64,000 nt of DNA, taken from Gordionus sp. m RMFG-2023 (lineage: Eukaryota > Nematomorpha > Gordioida > Chordodea > Parachordodidae). The notes under the pieces were generated by a model that worked only from the letters and a program-made list of their open reading frames with translations, did not search any database and had not been told where the DNA came from. This document shows, piece by piece, positions 58,428 through 64,000 of this stretch. Positions within the stretch are counted from its first letter, which is position 1. Each line of letters opens with the position of its first letter. The DNA is taken from contig NC_088776.1 in the NCBI RefSeq assembly GCF_954871325.1, forward strand, positions 40,876,569-40,940,568, given 5' to 3'. The position numbers and the translations under genes are program-made.

Positions 58428-60588
58428 GTAATCGAAATTACTTTAATCAGGATGTATTAAATCATTGATTTTTTTATAAAATAAGACAAAAAATTAAAAA
58501 TTTAAATCGTTTTTTTTTAAAAAAGTTGGATTTTATATGACCAAAACTTTAAACTTGAGGATTTATGTAATATCTTATTTATATGATATCCTGCTTTCAT
58601 ATAAAAAGTAAATTTGGAACATTTTACAAATATAAAAATATTAAAAGATCGGTTTCATTATAAAGTGCAACTTTTTTAAATTTAATAATTTTAAGCATAT
58701 AGGATACTGCACTTAAAACATGATGAAAATGAGGAATAATACTATTAGTATAAATTTTTATTTAGGAAATATTTTAACACATAGATAACTTTTCATATAT
58801 TTATTCTTTTTTAATGATTTAGAGATAATAAGTTTAAACGAGAAAATATAGGATAAATTATTTTGCTAATGCTATATTAAGTAGAATCCTGATGAAGTTA
58901 GATAAAACACACTAACAGGTACTATTCAAGCATATTTATATTTAAGTCAATAGCCAAAACTATGTAAAATTTGTGAAGAAATCCTAAAAAATATTCATAA
59001 AATAATTTGTCAAAAAGTTATAAATACTGGATTCAAGAAAATTATCGAACATATCAGATTGTAAAATATCAGATTCTATCGAACAATGACTGGCACACCT
59101 TAAGAATTAAACACCAAGCCAAATAGAAACATTGAATAAAATATTTCTTTCTCCTTTCATAATAAATAATGTCTCGGACCTTAATAGGTGAAAATTCTAA
59201 AGTACATTTGTTGTCACTGATAATGCATAAATAATCCTAATCTTCAAACAACTCATTGGTATAGCAGCTTTGGTGCAAGAATGTTTTACTCTTTTTACCT
59301 TAATTCGAATAGAAACAAGCTTGGACTAAAAAAGCTGGAAAATAAATTTTCTTTTAAAAGAATAAATGATAAAATTGTATATATTTAATTTGTTGTTGAA
59401 ATTTACATTTAAGAAGGAATACTAGTTATATTGATTTTTTAGTACTACAAATATAAGATTTGATCACTTGTTAAACTGCTAAAATAAATTTAAGTAACAT
59501 TCAGATATTTGTAGTTAAATGTCAAATGATTTGTATGATGAATTTTGATAGATTAAATTAAATTGAAATAAAATCGATTTTTATTTTCAAACCATGCCTT
59601 TAACCCTACTATTAAAAATACACATTATCTGAAATAAAACTTAAAAGGAGCATTATACGCCTTATAAACACTATTATCATTATTTTTATGTATACAAACA
59701 GTTAATTAAATTCTAACGTTATATAATTACCTTCTCAATCGTTTTTCTTCTTTTCTTTTTATCCCATCATCATTATATGATTTTTGCTTCATTAGTAATT
59801 AGATTTACTAGTTCTGTAAACATTTCTAATAGAACGTGTAAATATTCATTGACAAAAATCGAATGCTTTCAATGTTCGCCCTCCAAAAAAGGAACCATTC
59901 ACGTTCGTTCAAAACTGAATATATTTTTTAACACAATATCCATGTTTTAAATTAATAATTTTATTTTGATACAGATAAATACAATATAACATAGTTAAGA
60001 AAACTATTTTTCTTTATAAAAAATTTTCTTATTAATTTTTAATATATAAAATTTATATATCAATTCTAAAAGATATTAAGAATTTTATACATTTAATAAT
60101 TTTTACTTTATAGGATGTTACTAAACTATTTATTATATTTGAGTAAACTATAGTATAGGACAGATATTGGTGGGTTAAAAAAATTTAAATGTGACAAAGG
60201 AAACTGATTAAAAAATAAACCTTTTTTCTTAAATTCGGATTAATATTTATTTTCAAATGAATAAAAATAAGCATTTTTTAAAATTGAACGAACTTAAAAC
60301 ATGAATGCCTTCTTCAAAAAAAAGGAAAGCATTCACGTTCAAAGTTCATCAAAAATAAAAGGAACCCCAGTCATCATTTTTAAAAAAAAACTAACTTCAA
60401 CAACATTAGTATTTTCTATAGAATATTACGTGGGTATAAAGCTCTCGTTTATTTTCCTCTTTTAGGGGTTGAAATTTCCACAATGTTTATATATTAAAAC
60501 AATCAAATTATATATTGTAGTTGTTCTGGATTGCACACAATTACTACTTATATAATATTGAAATGTAAATACATTTTTTTTCTCGAAG
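58428..60588 (+). other. PICALM: PICALM intron 11
   Basis: GT at 58428 and AG at 60587-60588. Around 59838-59925 and 60262-60360 lie two patches with CATTCACGTTCG/GAACGTGAATG motifs in a partly inverted arrangement, perhaps the ends of an old small element. Nothing else was recognised. Confidence 0.75.
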
Positions 60589-60913
60589 CAATCTCTTCAA
60601 CCCAATGCTTCTAAAAGCCAATCAACTACACCAATTCATTCCACCTACAACATTAAACAACCACAATCCAACAATATCAAACCAACTCCAGCGATAGATA
60701 TTTTCGACTCCCTCATGGCAATGTCTCCTGAAGAAAAATTTAACAAAGCTAATAATTTTGGCAATTTTAACAACCTCAACGGAAACATCCTTCCACCTAA
60801 TAATAATAGAAGCCAAAATGCTTTTAACCCTAAAAATGATTTGTTTGCGACAGATTTTGACGCTGTATTTGACTTATCACCCTCCTTGCCTCTTGGAAAT
60901 AAGATGACCAATG
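60589..60913 (+). CDS. PICALM: PICALM exon 12 (disordered tail)
   Basis: Encodes a Gln/Asn/Ser/Pro-rich region. It begins QSLQPNASKSQSTTPIHSTY, has TPAIDIFDSLMAMSPEEKF and an Asn-rich stretch (NNFGNFNNLNGNILPPNNNR), then NPKNDLFATDFDAVFDLSPS. (T/A)PAIDIF matches human APAIDIF. The DIF, TDF and FDAVF motifs suit clathrin or AP-2 ear binding. The exon continues in one open frame from a GAAG acceptor to the donor AATG|GTTTGT. Minus-strand open frames here are shadows. Confidence 0.92.
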
Positions 60914-61448
60914 GTTTGTTTTTAATTTATATGCTTAAGATATTTATAAGAGAACAAGAAACATTGCAGATTCTTAGGACCCGAGATCAGAACTCTAAAA
61001 GTGTTAAAACTTTATAAGGGTTGGTTCTCTCATATTTATAATATATGAGACTTGCAAAGAAATATATGAGGCTGTTTTGATCTATATCAGTTAAAATCTT
61101 GAAAGGAGAGACCATGTCTATCTAAATTTCATGACTTAATGTTACAAGACATTCTCACAATTAACAAAGTCCTTAATTATACATAAAACCCTCTCATGCA
61201 TTTCCATATAGGCCATTTCTTAATATAATAAGTCTTAAAATGATATATAACAAATGTAACTGTGTTCTTCTGGAATCAAGGGGCTTAGGAATAATTTCTA
61301 TAATATATCGAACATTCGATTATGTAAATGATAAAGTTAATTAATTTTTTTTAAATAATTACTCATCTTTAAATATAAGGGCCAAACTCATAAATTGTTT
61401 ATTAGGGTCGGGTTAAATGTAATCATATTTAATTTTATTCATATGAAG

Positions 61449-61675
61449 GATTCATTCCTAACGATGGCTCCAACAACCTTTTCCTAAAGCCTAAAAATGA
61501 AAAACCGATTATGAAATCACCTTCTTCACCAATAAACGACGTGGTCAATTCCAACAAAGTTATCGTTAAGGGGGATTTGGAAAGTAGTCTCGCCAATCTA
61601 GCAGCTTCCTTTAACATACAGAGTCACGATCAAGCACTAAAAAAGTTTATTACTTTTATAACTAAGAGTAGAGAC
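61449..61675 (+). CDS. PICALM: PICALM exon 13 (conserved GDLESSLANL motif)
   Basis: Encodes (G)FIPNDGSNNLFLKPKNEK, PIMKSPSSPINDVVNS, then NKVIVKGDLESSLANLAASF and NIQSHDQALKKF. The GDLxSSLANL block is the hallmark of the CALM/lap C-terminus (DDLDSSLANL in human). The 5' side fits phase 1 from exon 12. The 3' border is uncertain: a good donor (GAC|GTAAAT) ends it at 61675, but the frame stays open to a stop at 61757-61759. Later exons that should encode the last 70-100 residues were not found. Confidence 0.85.
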
Positions 61676-62475
61676 GTAAATTCCTGGAAAATTGGTTCTG
61701 GGGAAATTTCCCCGGGCCGGAAAAATTGTGGAAAATTGGGAGAAATAACGGAAAATTAAAAAATAACCACAAAATACACTTAAAACCTTTCAATTTTTTT
61801 TATTGAATAACTATTAAATTTGAGGAACTAAGGAGAAATAAAATAATTAAACAATAAAGACAAAAATACACTGTAAACGTTTCATTATTTTTTTGAATAA
61901 CTTTAGTAATTACAAGAAGCACATATTTTTAAATTTTATGGGATGATAATGAATTAGAATCAACTATATTGTTAAATCGGAATCTGAACTCTTTTGATGA
62001 TATCCCGAACATGATGTATTTGTTGTGTGACCCTTTAAATGTATGTTTGCCTGATTGATATTAATTCGACTCTTTCATTCTTTATTCTATTTCTCGTTGC
62101 GAAAATTATATAGCCAAGTCATTATCGCGAAACTTAAATCGCGAAGACAATATAGCGAAAACTATTTCGCGAAATATATCGCAGCCTAATATTAATTATT
62201 ATTTTTTTATTAAAATAATTTATTTTATTTATATTATAGGTTATTGCCACTTTATATTTATTTTTTTTTAAAAATTAATATATTTTATTTAAGATATTTT
62301 AAATAAGTTTTTTCTACAAATTTTTATTTAATATATTTTAAAAATATTTTTTTCTACAAATTTTTATGAGATATTTTAAAATAGTTTTTTCTACAAATTT
62401 CTATTTATGATATTTATAAAAAGTTTTTTCTACAAAATTTTGTATTAGGGGTAAAATAGACCCCACCTTTTTTTT
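61676..62475. other. Downstream DNA with CGCGAAA cluster and short repeats
   Basis: Bases 61690-61755 carry a small CCCCGGG palindrome area like the foldback unit. Bases 62095-62185 hold seven or so GCGAAA/TCGCGAAA motifs about 15 bases apart. Bases 62278-62445 hold four decayed copies of a repeat of about 50 bp with TTTTTTCTACAAATTT. No exon was recognised. Confidence 0.6.
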
Positions 62476-62479
62476 AACT

Positions 62480-62832
62480 TTTGTAGTAAGGATTAAATCG
62501 GTGGTGTGTGATGTATGCTTGTAAACCGAAGGTCCCAGGTTCAATCCTGGTAAGGAATTAAAAATTTTCGGGGGTTTCTTCGATGACGGATGGCTATAGA
62601 CTATGATAAATTTCTGAGCTGAGAAATGCCATCCCGGTCACCGACAAGCTTGGACAGCCGGGTGCTAGATACTTGTCTAATAAACCAAAAAAGACGGCCA
62701 GCTGAACTCGTGGGTCAGATGATAACGATTTCTTGGCCAGCGCTAGGATGATGGTGACCTCGGGGGCCGTTCAAATGTCTACCAAGTTACAATGGACTTG
62801 ATAGCGATACTCTGGTGGGAAATACAAATGGA
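62480..62832 (+). repeat. tRNA-Thr-like SINE with GC-richer body
   Basis: The head contains GCTTGTAAACCGAAGGTCCC and a well-paired T arm (CCAGGTTCAATCCTGG). This strongly resembles the anticodon and T arms of tRNA-Thr(UGU), with the B box GGTTCAATCC. The acceptor strands do not pair, so this is a SINE head and not a tRNA gene. The body (to 62832) is much richer in GC than its surroundings. Its last 165 bases recur inverted at 63060-63255. Confidence 0.65.
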
Positions 62833-63059
62833 GATCAGAAATAGAAATATAAATTATAATAGATAGCATGAGTAATAAAGTGGAGATAGATAGTGAAGGA
62901 GCTTACCACCAGAAAAGGTGAAAGCTAAAAAAAATAGTATTAAATGACGCAATTTGCAATTTTATTCCTTAAATTGAAATATATTATTGAAATTTATACA
63001 GTCGAATAAAAATATCAAAACGATTTATCAATCGATATTTTGGAGTATTCTTATCGATT

Positions 63060-63255
63060 CCATTTCTCCCACTGGAGTATCAAGATGGATCTCCCACTGG
63101 AGTATCGCTATCAAGTCCATTGTATCTTGATAGACATTGAGCTTGAACGGCCCGAGGTCACCATTATCCTAGCGCTGGCCACGAAATCGTTATCATCCTT
63201 TAATGACCCACGAGTTCAGCTGGCCGTCTTATTTGGTTTATTGGACAAGTATCTA
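63060..63255 (-). repeat. Inverted second copy of the SINE body
   Basis: On the minus strand it matches 62666-62832: TACTTGTC, GACGGCCAGCTGAACTCGTG, GATAACGATTTC, GCCAGCGCTAGGAT and TGGACTTGATAGCGATACTC. It lacks the tRNA-like head and has a small extra duplication (CCCACTGGAGTATC twice). An open frame of 78 codons across it on the + strand is a by-product of the repeat. Confidence 0.85.
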
Positions 63256-63315
63256 AATATGAATATATCATCTTAAAATACCAGAATGATTATTGGTTAG
63301 CGCTTTTTTTTATAT

Positions 63316-63840
63316 TTGGGTGTAAATACAAGTGAAAAACCTAAAAAATTTTTAAAAAATATAGGTTTCTTTGACATTTAATTAATGAGTAGGTTTAGAA
63401 TCGAAAAATAATAGAAAATTTGTATGGCACATATTTCTGGCGTTATTGATTAAAATCTCTTCATTTTTGGTTTATACGTGTACATTTAGGTGTTAAGCAT
63501 TATCCTAAAAAACATTTTAAAAATATTATGATTTGACCGAATGCCGAGCACAAAACCGACCAAATATTAAATGATCGATCGACTGAATTTGATAGTAATA
63601 TTAATTGAAATATGTTCCATTTTGTTTTATTTATCTATAAATACATGTAAAACATCCCAAAATATATTTTTAAAATATCGTGATTTGACCGATAACCAAT
63701 TTGACACTGGCCCAATGACTAAATACTACATTGCCGGCGTTATTCATGGGAAATTCTTTATTTTTGGTTTATACGTGTACATATAGCATTATCATAAAAA
63801 ATATTATGATTTGACCGAATGCCGAGCTTAAAACCGAAAG
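63316..63840 (+). repeat. Decayed repeats with ATTATGATTTGACCGAATGC
   Basis: Bases 63439-63556 and 63735-63836 share GGCGTTATT, TTTTTGGTTTATACGTGTACAT, then ATTATGATTTGACCGAATGC. Two weaker copies (about 63316 and 63630) share TGTAAA-rich and GATTTGACCGA pieces. It looks like an old array or two solo copies. Coding is not supported. Confidence 0.7.
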
Positions 63841-64000
63841 TGGCATTATATTATGAAAATGGATTTCTTTTATTTGATGTTTTTTTAATTAAAAAAAATG
63901 ATAAGCTGTATTGTAATATTATTTTTTTACAATTAGTGATTTTCACGCCGAAAATTTAAGCAAGAAATATTTTTTGAAGTGCAAAAAGATTTTTGAACTA

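Noticed and set aside
62480-62560. Functional tRNA-Thr gene
   Set aside because: The T arm and anticodon loop look right, but the 5' and 3' acceptor strands do not pair and a SINE body follows.
63040-63276. 78-codon open frame as a gene
   Set aside because: It spans the inverted SINE body and has no family resemblance.

Overview
The window is AT-rich eukaryotic DNA from an invertebrate animal that I cannot place further. Its one recognisable host gene is an AP180/CALM (PICALM; Drosophila lap) clathrin assembly protein on the + strand. Thirteen exons lie between 17591 and about 61675. All twelve introns are GT-AG and every junction phase fits, so the spliced exons give about 578 continuous residues: a complete ANTH domain (exons 1-9) and an adaptor-binding tail that keeps the conserved GDLESSLANL motif. 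The first-Met exon and the last exon(s) were not found.

Everything else is mobile-element debris and repeats. Upstream of the gene (1-17.5 kb) lies a decayed hAT transposon (265-6465). It carries a second, TIR-bounded transposon (855-4480) inside its BED-finger codons, and that inner element encodes a DUF7869-like protein and four 326-bp tandem repeats. Next come a foldback-like element whose inverted ends are arrays of about 17 bp (7546-10049), several tandem duplications, a 1.1-kb hAT with perfect 8-bp target duplications (13873-14972), a minisatellite, a 212-bp MITE and an LTR-like repeat. A related LTR-like copy flanks the first hAT, so the second copy serves as a paralogous empty site.

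Intron 1 (22.4 kb) holds a 27-bp minisatellite, a tRNA-like SINE head, a second 1.3-kb hAT, a 407-bp hAT MITE and a long-TIR transposon (27030 to about 31105). The long-TIR element has arms of about 0.7 kb around a decayed gene for a putative transposase with a YFSDG/QYKN-type core that I cannot assign to a named superfamily. A related fragment sits inside the foldback element, and further hAT MITEs lie at 30141-30815 and 38751-39230. Intron 3 (11.3 kb) holds a broken Ty3/Gypsy LTR element (44330-48662) and two head-to-head Helitron/Helentron fragments (PIF1-type helicase; one also has an endonuclease-like piece). The last 2.5 kb carries a tRNA-Thr-like SINE, an inverted second copy of its body, and decayed short repeats.

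The exons of the clathrin gene are intact, while nearly every transposon gene is frameshifted or interrupted. The best candidates for something undescribed are the two TIR-bounded elements with RNase-H-like proteins of uncertain class (855-4480 and 27030-31105) and the foldback element with minisatellite ends.
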